DNA from: Clostridia bacterium
GTDB taxonomy: Bacteria; Bacillota; Clostridia; Oscillospirales; CAG-272
Length of the DNA: 64,000 nucleotides
Direction: 5' to 3'
Assembly (NCBI GenBank): GCA_017473865.1
Contig: JAFUJB010000016.1
Span: forward strand, 62,001 to 126,000
The position numbers were made by a program, and so were the translations under genes. The first letter of the stretch is position 1. Every line of letters begins with the position of its first letter. The notes below the pieces were generated by a model that worked only from the letters and a program-made list of their open reading frames with translations, searched no databases and had not been told where the DNA came from. Positions 1 through 7,362 of the stretch are shown in pieces.

Positions 1-77
1 AAATGAATGATGAATAATGAATAGAGTATAATACAAAACAAAAATCCCATCGACAAAAGTCGACAGGATTTTCGTTT

Positions 78-152
78 TGGTGACCCGTGGGGGAATCGAA
101 CCCCCGTTACTGCCGTGAAAGGGCGGTGTCTTAACCGCTTGACCAACGGGCC
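78..152 (-). tRNA. tRNA-Glu (anticodon TTC)
   Basis: On the minus strand the sequence folds as a full cloverleaf. The anticodon loop CTTTCAC gives anticodon TTC, the T loop is GTTCGATTC, and the 3' CCA is encoded. The acceptor stem GGCCCGT pairs with ACGGGTC. It lies 5 bp from tRNA-Met on the same strand, so the two are probably co-transcribed. Confidence 0.96.
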
Positions 153-157
153 GAATA

Positions 158-234
158 TGGTAGCGGAAGTCGGATTTGAACCAACGACCTGCCGGGTATG
201 AACCGGATGCTCTAGCCAGCTGAGCTATTCCGCC
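158..234 (-). tRNA. tRNA-Met (anticodon CAT)
   Basis: Minus-strand cloverleaf with anticodon loop TTCATAC, T arm GTTGG-TTCAAAT-CCGAC and encoded CCA. The first acceptor pair is G-T, as in an elongator tRNA; initiator tRNA normally lacks a Watson-Crick 1-72 pair, so elongator Met is favoured. A tRNA-Ile with a lysidine-modified CAT anticodon cannot be fully excluded by eye. Confidence 0.88.
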
Positions 235-468
235 ATAAAACTCCGTTCCAGCGGAACGCTCAGCTAGTATAACATAACAGTTAATATTTGTCAAGTGTTT
301 TCTGCAAAATATTTTTGTTTTTTTACTTTAAAATTATATCCTTCTTTCGCTGTATAGTTAAATGCCGTAGTAGGTACACTTTTTTGTTCAAATATCAATA
401 AAATTATATGAATCTCAGCAGGGGGCTAACAATAATCCCTTCATATAACAGACAAAAGTAACGCAAAA

Positions 469-500
469 GCACTTATGGCAAAAACCATAAGTGCCTTTTT
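469..500. terminator. bidirectional hairpin terminator
   Basis: A perfect 10-bp stem (GCACTTATGG / CCATAAGTGC) with a 6-nt loop is followed by CTTTTT on the plus strand and has TTTT on the other side. It sits just downstream of the minus-strand RHH gene. The rest of 235-525 is AT-rich with no gene that I can see. Confidence 0.8.
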
Positions 501-525
501 GTACAGCTTGCAAAATAAATTCAGT

Positions 526-711
526 TTATTTTTGGGGTTGTGGAATTTCAATTTCGCCCTCGTTTTTTTCGAATGCCTTTATCTCTTGTCTTATCAAATA
601 AAGTATTTCTCCGTTTGCTGAACGACCGTAATATTTTGAGATATAGTGCAATTTATAGTGAAGTTCCGGATCAATTTCTATCCCAATATGCTTATTGTTT
701 TTATTTCTCAT
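526..711 (-). CDS. small ribbon-helix-helix DNA-binding protein
   Basis: A 61-residue protein beginning MRNKNNKHIGIEIDPELHYK, with a short beta strand (IGIEIDPEL) followed by two helices (HYKLHYISKYYG and ANGEILYLIRQEIKAFEK). This is the pattern of Arc/MetJ-type RHH repressors, in which the strand of a dimer enters the major groove. The RBS GGGGAG lies 8 nt before the ATG. It is transcribed divergently from a SLOG-domain gene, with palindromes in the 110-bp gap, so it probably represses itself and that neighbour. The fold assignment rests on the pattern alone. Confidence 0.75.
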   Translation of the reverse strand: MRNKNNKHIGIEIDPELHYKLHYISKYYGRSANGEILYLIRQEIKAFEKNEGEIEIPQPQK

Positions 712-728
712 AAATATCTCCCCAAAAA

Positions 729-799
729 ATCTTAATATAAGTTTATTTTAAGATTATTTTGTGGTATAATGTTGTAAGTATACTTAAATTAAGTATACT
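729..799. promoter_or_regulatory. divergent promoter region with two palindromes (RHH / SLOG-1)
   Basis: Two inverted repeats lie between the divergent genes: ATCTTAA-N12-TTAAGAT at 729-754 and a perfect 23-bp palindrome at 777-799 built on AGTATACTTAA. A TATAAT -10 at 765-770 reads toward the SLOG gene, so the second palindrome would cover the start of transcription. They are candidate operators for the adjacent RHH protein; which one it binds is inference. Confidence 0.65.
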
Positions 800-821
800 A
801 AATATTTACTTGGAGTTTATT

Positions 822-1151
822 ATGAAAATTGCAATTGTAGGTTCAAGGGGTGTTGCTGTCAATGATATTGGCAGGTATATTTCAGACATTGAAGAAATTG
901 TTTCGGGAGGAGCGAATGGGGTAGATTCTTGCGTTGCGGAATATGCAAAAGAAAACGGAATAAAGATTACGGTATTTTTACCTCAATATGAGCGCTACGG
1001 TCGTGCGGCGCCTATCATAAGAAACAAAGAAATAGTTGACTATTCGGACAAAATTATTGCATTTTGGAACGGAAGCTCAAAAGGTACGCTGTCGGTTATA
1101 AAATATGCTGAAAAAACAGGAAAACCGTGTGAAATTGTTCTCTGCAAGTAA
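822..1151 (+). CDS. SLOG-fold nucleotide-binding protein (YspA/DprA-like)
   Basis: A 109-residue protein with the Rossmann-like SLOG signatures: IVGSRG at residues 5-10, SGGANGVDS at about 29-37, a central LPQYERYGRAAPIIRN loop, and AFWNGSSKGT near residue 86. SLOG domains bind nucleotide-derived ligands and recur in DprA, LOG enzymes and bacterial conflict systems. The start at 822 is preferred over an upstream in-frame ATG because TTGGAG lies 8 nt before it and translation then begins at the conserved strand. It is divergent from an RHH repressor. The ligand is unknown. Confidence 0.8.
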   Translation: MKIAIVGSRGVAVNDIGRYISDIEEIVSGGANGVDSCVAEYAKENGIKITVFLPQYERYGRAAPIIRNKEIVDYSDKIIAFWNGSSKGTLSVIKYAEKTGKPCEIVLCK

Positions 1152-1982
1152 TTTTCTGTGTTTTTAATTAAGTCAGTGGTTTCTTTCTCGGCTCCCTCTT
1201 GCGCGAACCCCCAAAACTTACTACGTGCGTTTCGGGGAACCCCTATACTTCGGGAGCTGGATTGGCGTTAAGAAAACTCGGCGTTTTCTTCTTTGAGTTT
1301 ATTTCAAAGAAAACGCCGAGTTTTTAGTCCAAGACTGAAGGAGAGAGAATGTGCGGAGTAACACGTCTTCATTGGTAACTGTTTTTTATATTTGCATATC
1401 ATCAATATTACAATCAAAAAATGCTTGTGTATCTCTCCTTCCGTCATTTTGCCAAGGCAAAATGCCACCTCCCTCGTCAGATGGAGGCAAGTGGTTACTT
1501 CTCCTCGCTTCGCTTTAACCGGGACGTCGACGGCGCCGTCCCCTACCAATTAGGCAATAATGTTTCTGTGGTTTTAAATGGGACTTATATCCGCAGCTTC
1601 GCTACCCCGTCAGGAGAGGGCAAGTGGATACACTCGTAAAAAAGGCTCCCTCCGGGAGGGAGCTGGATTTTGCGAAGCAAAAGACTGAGGGAGAGCGCGT
1701 TATGTTGAAAATATTATTTACTGTAAGTTGCGCAGGCTCCTTCCGTCCCACTGCCAAAGCATACCTAATATCATATATTTGTTTAGCAGTGTGCCACCTT
1801 CCTCCCGGAGGAAGGCTAAAAACGCATTCAATTTGAAGCGGGAGGAGCAAGCCCCTCCCCTACCAATTTTCCAATAATACATTATTGTTTCTGCAGACCC
1901 AAGTCGCAAGTTTTTTGCTAAGCTTTTTTTCAAAAAAACGAAGAAAAAAGTCCCTCGATAGCGTATGCTATGGAGGGAAAAA
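1152..1982. repeat. 830-bp gene-free block of palindromic intergenic repeats
   Basis: This stretch holds no convincing gene. It contains a strong hairpin at 1273-1325 (AAAACTCGGCGTTTTCTT stem), a nested palindrome at 1644-1695 (GGCTCCCTC...GAGGGAG...GCAAAA...CTGAGGGAG), partial relatives near 1430-1500 and 1790-1820, and a segment CCTACCAATTAGGCAATA at about 1542 that recurs inverted near 41,003-41,025. The block looks like several degenerate insertions of dispersed repeats also seen at 16.9, 31.6, 41.0, 47.6, 48.2 and 50.1 kb. Small open frames here are by-products of the repeats. Confidence 0.7.
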
Positions 1983-2225
1983 TTACTTAATTTCTTGTTC
2001 TAAAGCATCAAACTCAGGGGTACTGAAAAACTCGCCCAAGGTGATTTCCAAACCATCACACAATTTTTTTATGGTGATAGTGCCGGGATTTTGGCTTTTT
2101 TCATTTAGAATACTATATACAGTCGAAGGAGAGACGCCGGATATGTTTGCCAACTCATTTACAGCAATATTACGCTCATCGCAAAGTTGAAGTATTCGAT
2201 TGGCAATGGCTTCTTTTGTGTGCAC
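1983..2225 (-). CDS. XRE/Cro-family helix-turn-helix regulator
   Basis: An 80-residue protein with a complete HTH_3 domain: helix ANRILQLCDERN, then VNELANISGVSPSTVYSILN as the helix-turn-helix, then TIKKLCDGLEITLGEFF. The start is GTG at 2225, preceded by AAAGGAGG at good spacing. It faces a divergent SLOG gene across repeated ACGATAWATCGT-like sites, which are likely its operators. It probably represses both itself and the neighbour. Confidence 0.9.
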   Translation of the reverse strand: MHTKEAIANRILQLCDERNIAVNELANISGVSPSTVYSILNEKSQNPGTITIKKLCDGLEITLGEFFSTPEFDALEQEIK

Positions 2226-2240
2226 AGCAACTCCTCCTTT

Positions 2241-2337
2241 ACGATATTTCGTATAATAATTCTACCCAAATTTACGATAAATCGTGTGGGATATATCGCA
2301 AATTTTAACTGGATGTGGTATAATTACGATATATCGC
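2241..2337. promoter_or_regulatory. cluster of four operator-like ACGATAWATCGT sites
   Basis: Sites are at 2241-2252 (ACGATATTTCGT), 2274-2285 (ACGATAAATCGT, a near-perfect palindrome), 2288-2299 (GGGATATATCGC) and 2326-2337 (ACGATATATCGC). They occupy the whole gap between the divergent XRE and SLOG genes, and the last lies only 6 bp upstream of the SLOG RBS. Repeated half-sites of this kind are typical XRE operators. Confidence 0.75.
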
Positions 2338-2357
2338 AAATAAAAGGAGGAGATAAT

Positions 2358-2801
2358 TTGGTTTGTATTTTTTTTGGACATAGTGATTGTTATGGCTTGG
2401 ATGAGAACGTTTTGAAAAATGCGATTGAGGATCTTATACGCAAAGGGGCAGATACTTTTTATGTAGGAAACCAAGGTTATTTTGATGGTATGGTTTTTAG
2501 TTCTTTGATGGCACTTAAAAAGTATTATTCAAACATATCTTTTTCAGTAATTCTTGCATACCTACCAACGCAAAAATCTGAGTACGACTTTTATCGAGGT
2601 TATAGTATGTACCCGGAGGGACAGGAAAAAGGTCCGCATAAATTTGCTATTGTGCGAAGAAACAGGTGGATGATTGAGCAGGGAAAAGGTGGTTATTGTG
2701 TTTGCTGTATTAATCACACATGGGGAAGAGCATATAAGTTTGTCAAACAAGCGAAAAGTAGGGGTATTACGATAATCAATCTTGGTAGTGTGGAATTATA
2801 A
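2358..2801 (+). CDS. SLOG-family protein (DUF1273-like)
   Basis: A 147-residue protein starting MVCIFFGHSDCYGLDENVL. The pattern FFGHSD, then GADTFYVGNQGYFDGM, then ILAYLP and CCINHTWGRAYKFVKQAKSRG, matches the DUF1273/SLOG fold: a nucleotide-binding glycine-rich loop followed by a conserved acidic/aromatic strip. The start is a TTG at 2358, chosen because AAAGGAGG lies 7 nt upstream; upstream in-frame codons have no RBS and would run through the operator cluster. It is the second SLOG gene within 1.6 kb and is also paired divergently with a small repressor. The ligand and function are unknown. Confidence 0.78.
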   Translation: MVCIFFGHSDCYGLDENVLKNAIEDLIRKGADTFYVGNQGYFDGMVFSSLMALKKYYSNISFSVILAYLPTQKSEYDFYRGYSMYPEGQEKGPHKFAIVRRNRWMIEQGKGGYCVCCINHTWGRAYKFVKQAKSRGITIINLGSVEL

Positions 2802-2881
2802 AATTTATACACAAAGCATAAAAAATTTCCAAGCACTGCCTCTTGTTTTACAGTCCTTCAAAATCTGCCCTTGCATATAAA

Positions 2882-2906
2882 AAGGCCCGTTCCAAAAACG
2901 GACCTT
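2882..2906 (-). terminator. terminator after fliB-like gene
   Basis: Hairpin AAGGCCCGTT / AACGGACCTT, with one G-U pair, placed 5 bp after the stop codon of the minus-strand methylase gene. Confidence 0.7.
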
Positions 2907-2910
2907 AATA

Positions 2911-3822
2911 TTATAAAAACATAAACTCATTTTTAATAATTTGGGTGTTGTCCTCGGAGTATTCGATCTCCTCGGAAATAATGCGGGAAATCTCAATTAT
3001 TTCGTCAAGTGTTTCGGCGTTTTTATCTTTACAGACAGAGACGAAGAGCCGCTCGCAGAACAGGCAAAAACCTAAAGAAGCGCGAAAATCTTCGCTGTTA
3101 TATGCCTCGGACGTATGCCTGAAAATAAAATATGCAAGCAGTCTTTCGGCGTATTTCTCAAGGCGGTTTGGCGTGTAAATATCCGAAGAAAATACAGTAA
3201 ATAGAGAACGGTGTTCTTGTTCGAGATATTCAATATCCGAAAGAATAGTCTGCCATTCGGAGTCTGAATTTACTTCCATATCTATGCCGTATTTTGCACA
3301 AATTTGCAGAAGCTTTTGTGGATAGGAAACACTTTTGTCCGAAAGAATTGCATATAATTCTTCACGTAACATAATAGGGTCAAAATCAGTTTTTTCAGAC
3401 TGCCCATCGGCAATACCGATTTCGACAATTTGCGAATAATTGTCTGACGTAAGTACGAGCCGCGCCGCTTCTTCACACGATAACCCAATGCCCACCTCTT
3501 TGCCGCGCGCAGTATAGTTATAAAAGCGGGGGTGCTCTCGGCAAATATCGCAAAGATAGCTTTCTCCGAGGTTAAGTATTATTTTGCAAAGGCCATTTTC
3601 GTTCAGGTGAGGGCAACGGTCATTTTCGCGCAGTTTAAAATGGGGTGTGTCGGCGTAAGAGATACTCTCTTTAACGGTATCGCCGTAGCCGCTAATAAGG
3701 GTCGAATATTTATTTAAGGCGTTTTCGTCAACGTCAATTTCCCAGCCGATACAGCAGCTATGCTTGCATCTATCGGCGATACATACGAAATTCTCGTAGT
3801 ATTTCGGTGCATAAAGCTTCAT
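2911..3822 (-). CDS. fliB: FliB-like protein lysine N-methylase, cysteine-rich
   Basis: A 303-residue protein with the FliB signature: C14, C19 and the CC pair at 23-24 near the N-terminus (CIADRCKHSCC), then RCPHLNENGLCKI and LCDICREHPRFY. Such cysteines likely bind an iron-sulfur cluster or metal. FliB methylates lysines of flagellin in Salmonella, but homologues are common in clostridia, including ones with no flagellin gene nearby, as here, so the substrate is open. It appears to be a single-gene unit with its own terminator, and it is convergent with SLOG-2. Confidence 0.85.
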   Translation of the reverse strand: MKLYAPKYYENFVCIADRCKHSCCIGWEIDVDENALNKYSTLISGYGDTVKESISYADTPHFKLRENDRCPHLNENGLCKIILNLGESYLCDICREHPRFYNYTARGKEVGIGLSCEEAARLVLTSDNYSQIVEIGIADGQSEKTDFDPIMLREELYAILSDKSVSYPQKLLQICAKYGIDMEVNSDSEWQTILSDIEYLEQEHRSLFTVFSSDIYTPNRLEKYAERLLAYFIFRHTSEAYNSEDFRASLGFCLFCERLFVSVCKDKNAETLDEIIEISRIISEEIEYSEDNTQIIKNEFMFL

Positions 3823-3894
3823 ATGTCGTTTCCTGTTTTTTCTTTATTAAACTCAGGCTGCCGCACCGAATAAGCGCGACAGCCTTGACTGTGT

Positions 3895-6800
3895 TTATAT
3901 ACTTATGGTTTTTACGGAGGCGTCCTCAAAGCTTACTATTTCTTTTGTCTGCTTTCCGTTATGCGCTACGACGAATGTTACCTTTCCGGTGCCCTGAACG
4001 GCTATCTCAGTATCCGAAACAGACATAACTTCTCCGTCTTCGCTTTCTGCCCAGGCTGAAACGTTTCCGTTGGAAACAGCCTTTACCAATACGCCGAAGG
4101 GGAGACTGACTGTATATTCAAAGCCGTTTGCCGAAAGTTTTGCTTCGCGCAAATATTCAGGATCGCGGAACCAGTCTGTCGCAAGGAAATATATGTGTCG
4201 GCTTCCATTCTTCTGGTTATATACTGCAAATTCAACTCTATCGGTTCCCTCTGCCCAGATATTTTCTTTTGCCGTTTCCTCTGCAAAGATTTTCTTCATT
4301 TCAGATTCGTAAAGGGAGCGTATAGCTTCTTCCGAAGGGTATGATTTCGTATTAAACAATACTATCTCGCCTTTGCCGTAGTTATACACGCAAATAAGTG
4401 GCAGACCGTCATCGGTATACGCCAGAATCTTGTCGGCAACTTTTGCATTTACGCAGACAGTCGTGTGCTTGCCGTTAACGGTAGTATCGACAAATTTCGG
4501 CTCACCTTTACAAAAGGCAAGTGCGTTATCTTCAAATTTCAGATTACCGCTTCGTATATCGTCTACCGTATCGGTAACTGTCAGGTGTGCACGGGTCATA
4601 AGAAGTCTGCCGCCACATCTTACGTAGGACAGGAAACGCTTTGCGTCGTCCTCGGTCATTCTGTTGTAAGCAAGGAATATCATAGAACGATATTCTTTGA
4701 AAGTTGACAGTTTACTCTCTGCAGGAATAGCGTCGATATTTCCATAGGGAGTGCCGGTATGGTAACCCAAGGGCTGATCTTCGCGACAGTTGTGGCGATA
4801 TATGCTGTCTCCTGGTTTTGACATAGGATAAACGGTCTTCAAAAGATCCCAGCTATCTTCTGCCGCAGTCTGCTTGACACCGCTGCGACCCCAAGTATTA
4901 TCTTTTCTGAAGAAGATAGTTCCGTCGTCGCGTCCGTGGACGAATGCAACGGGGTTATAGATATCTCCGCTTCTTGTATGAGTTGAGACGAATTTATAGA
5001 AATCCTGCTGCTGCTTTATGTGTCCCGCGCAAGCCTTGTCAAAACGGTAATGGTGTGAATAAAACTCTTCCATACGCCAAAGACCTTCTTCGGTGTTTAT
5101 ATCCGTAACTCCGAGGAGGTATGCGGCATAGAGCGCCAGACGGTAACGGCGGAATCTTGCGGGTGAATCGTGTGGAGTGGTCGACCACTGAACAGCGTGA
5201 TGTACTCCGTAGGTCGGCATCGAATATGCCTTTGCTGTACCGCGAAGGAATCCGATCAGAGTCTCCATTGTACTGTACATAGTCTCAGCACCGAGCCAGG
5301 TGAAGCCGGCTTCGGCAAAGTATTTGAACATTGCTGACGGACCGGTATGTCTCGTATCGTTTCTTCTGCTGTCTGAAAGGGACTCGACAGCTTTTTCGCG
5401 GAGCTTACTATAGCTCCAATCGAAGCTTCTATAGCGGCTTCCATTTATCTTTTTCCCGTCTATATAATCGTGTTTGTCGTCCGGTTTCAGACGGGGTGTG
5501 GTGTGCTCGGGGTCTTCAAGATAGGCGAAATGAACAAGGTCGTTCGCCATTTCTCCATAGATATTACCTATAACTCCGTACATAGGGCCGTAGAAATGAT
5601 GATAGTCCTGCTCGTGCAGCTGCATACCGTAGAAGTTCTTACCCTTGAGCATCTCGCCGTCGGGCTGTGTGCATAGTCCCTCTACCTCTCTGCCGTCGTG
5701 CATAAGTACGTAATTCAAGTTAAGCTCTTTCATGAGTCGGCGGAAATATTTCCATACCTCAGCATTTACCGTTCTGGTTCCTGACCAACGGTATATGGGG
5801 CGAATGGTAAGAAAATCACCAATATTATTTGAGATAAACCAAGAGAGGTATTCTTCCATATCGGTCAGGTTTTGATTGATATATACCATATCTCCCGTAC
5901 CTGTTACAACTTTGTCAAAGGTACGGCAAGCGATTCTCTCGATGCAACCCTCGGCTGAACCGCCCTCCCATTCAAGAATGAAACGGGCATTCTCGGTAGC
6001 ATTTCCGCAATCGAGAAGCATACCGTGAAGGCCTTTTTCCTTAAAGAACCATTCGGACTTTCCGGATAGCTTTCCGTCAAGGCTCCTGAAGCTTACGCGG
6101 AGGTTTGTTTTTTCTGTGCGAACAAGTACTCTTGCTTTTCCGTTTGCGGGGGCGACTTTATCGGTAGCGATAATTGCAAGCTCGCCCGCCTTTTGCTCTA
6201 TTACGCCTATTTCATAAATCGTATAGGGAAGAGGGTCGTGATAATCCGAGATTAATTCATAGGAGATCGTGTTCTTTTCTCTGAGAAGATTTTTGGGTAA
6301 CTCAATTTCCCATTCGGAACGGAGGTGGCATCTTTCAAAAATTTCGCCGGTATATACGACTTTACCGTTAAGTCTGACTCTGAATTCGGGCCACTCTTTA
6401 CGGCTGAGGTGCTGCGATGCCCAATCATACTGGGGGTTACCCGATGTTACGGCTTCTTCAAAGCAGGGCAGGAGGTTATGACCTGCTGCCGAAAGGCGAG
6501 GCTGTTCAACGTAACATTCGCCCTTATATCCCTTTCCTTCAATAAAAATTCCCACGTGTGCCGCGTTCAGCGGTATGGTAATCTTTTCGGAAAGGCAGAT
6601 GCCCGTGTAGCTTCCCTCGGGAATATTTATTATGGTAGTTATATCTGCAGGTGCGACAATGGATCTTGGGTCGACACCATCTTTTTTGAGTCTTATATCA
6701 ACTCGCATCCTGAGAAATCCGTCTTTATCTATCTTCAGATTTTTTGCGCTGACGGTAATGCTTGTTTCCCATTCCTCAGGAACGGGCGACATTCTTAAAT

Positions 6801-7125
6801 GCGACAGCATAGGGGGCCAGGTTATCTTTTTATATATTCTTTTAAGATATTTTTCGCTTTTTTTACAGGACAGATTAAGGCAATAGCGATCTTTTATTGC
6901 GTGGTCAGTGTCAAGGGAGTCTGAATACATACGGTAATATTTAGGATGATTTGGTTCATCCTTTTTCTGATAAAACATACTCGTTTCGCCAATGGTAAAC
7001 AGACGGTAGCGGGTATCCTTTTTTGTGTCAAGGTCAAAGGAAAAGCCGGCAGCAGCCCCCCTTGGACGAATGGTAGTTCCCATCTCCCCGCCGTCATAGA
7101 TCTTAGTGAATCTTTCAAAACTCAT
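3895..7125 (-). CDS. large protein of unknown function, possibly glycoside-hydrolase-like
   Basis: A 1,076-residue protein; I chose the ATG at 7125 because CGGAGGT lies 7 nt upstream, rather than an in-frame ATG 21 nt earlier. No signal peptide is visible. The N-terminal third is beta-rich and jelly-roll-like. A middle segment (YLSWFISNNIGDFLTIRPIYR..., YVLMHDGREVEG) reads like a TIM-barrel. Near residue 870-900 RCGGRLLMTRAHL, and later YNYGKGEIVLFNTKSYP, resemble the glutamine-amidotransferase-like or trimerisation domain of GH42/GH14-type enzymes. I cannot assign a family or catalytic residues. It stands alone between convergent fliB and the divergent LTA-synthase-like gene. Confidence 0.6.
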   Translation of the reverse strand: MSFERFTKIYDGGEMGTTIRPRGAAAGFSFDLDTKKDTRYRLFTIGETSMFYQKKDEPNHPKYYRMYSDSLDTDHAIKDRYCLNLSCKKSEKYLKRIYKKITWPPMLSHLRMSPVPEEWETSITVSAKNLKIDKDGFLRMRVDIRLKKDGVDPRSIVAPADITTIINIPEGSYTGICLSEKITIPLNAAHVGIFIEGKGYKGECYVEQPRLSAAGHNLLPCFEEAVTSGNPQYDWASQHLSRKEWPEFRVRLNGKVVYTGEIFERCHLRSEWEIELPKNLLREKNTISYELISDYHDPLPYTIYEIGVIEQKAGELAIIATDKVAPANGKARVLVRTEKTNLRVSFRSLDGKLSGKSEWFFKEKGLHGMLLDCGNATENARFILEWEGGSAEGCIERIACRTFDKVVTGTGDMVYINQNLTDMEEYLSWFISNNIGDFLTIRPIYRWSGTRTVNAEVWKYFRRLMKELNLNYVLMHDGREVEGLCTQPDGEMLKGKNFYGMQLHEQDYHHFYGPMYGVIGNIYGEMANDLVHFAYLEDPEHTTPRLKPDDKHDYIDGKKINGSRYRSFDWSYSKLREKAVESLSDSRRNDTRHTGPSAMFKYFAEAGFTWLGAETMYSTMETLIGFLRGTAKAYSMPTYGVHHAVQWSTTPHDSPARFRRYRLALYAAYLLGVTDINTEEGLWRMEEFYSHHYRFDKACAGHIKQQQDFYKFVSTHTRSGDIYNPVAFVHGRDDGTIFFRKDNTWGRSGVKQTAAEDSWDLLKTVYPMSKPGDSIYRHNCREDQPLGYHTGTPYGNIDAIPAESKLSTFKEYRSMIFLAYNRMTEDDAKRFLSYVRCGGRLLMTRAHLTVTDTVDDIRSGNLKFEDNALAFCKGEPKFVDTTVNGKHTTVCVNAKVADKILAYTDDGLPLICVYNYGKGEIVLFNTKSYPSEEAIRSLYESEMKKIFAEETAKENIWAEGTDRVEFAVYNQKNGSRHIYFLATDWFRDPEYLREAKLSANGFEYTVSLPFGVLVKAVSNGNVSAWAESEDGEVMSVSDTEIAVQGTGKVTFVVAHNGKQTKEIVSFEDASVKTISI

Positions 7126-7362
7126 AAAGTACCTCCGAAAAAACACTCTGCAAATTTTTTGTTTAGATTATTGTAATATACCGCAGTTTTAATGTCAATA
7201 AAATGCCAAGTTTTTTACCGCATTTTTTTGAAAACTTTTGGGCTTTTTATCATTGCTCTGTATGGTACATACCACGTACCGAATGGATGCGTAGTTTTTT
7301 TGTCGAATTATCTTGCAAGTTGGCGAAAGGTGTGGTACACTAAATATATTGAGGGTGAGAAA

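Noticed and set aside
1304..1933. Several 70-80 codon frames on both strands
   Set aside because: They are translations of the palindromic repeats, overlap each other on both strands and have no RBS or motif.
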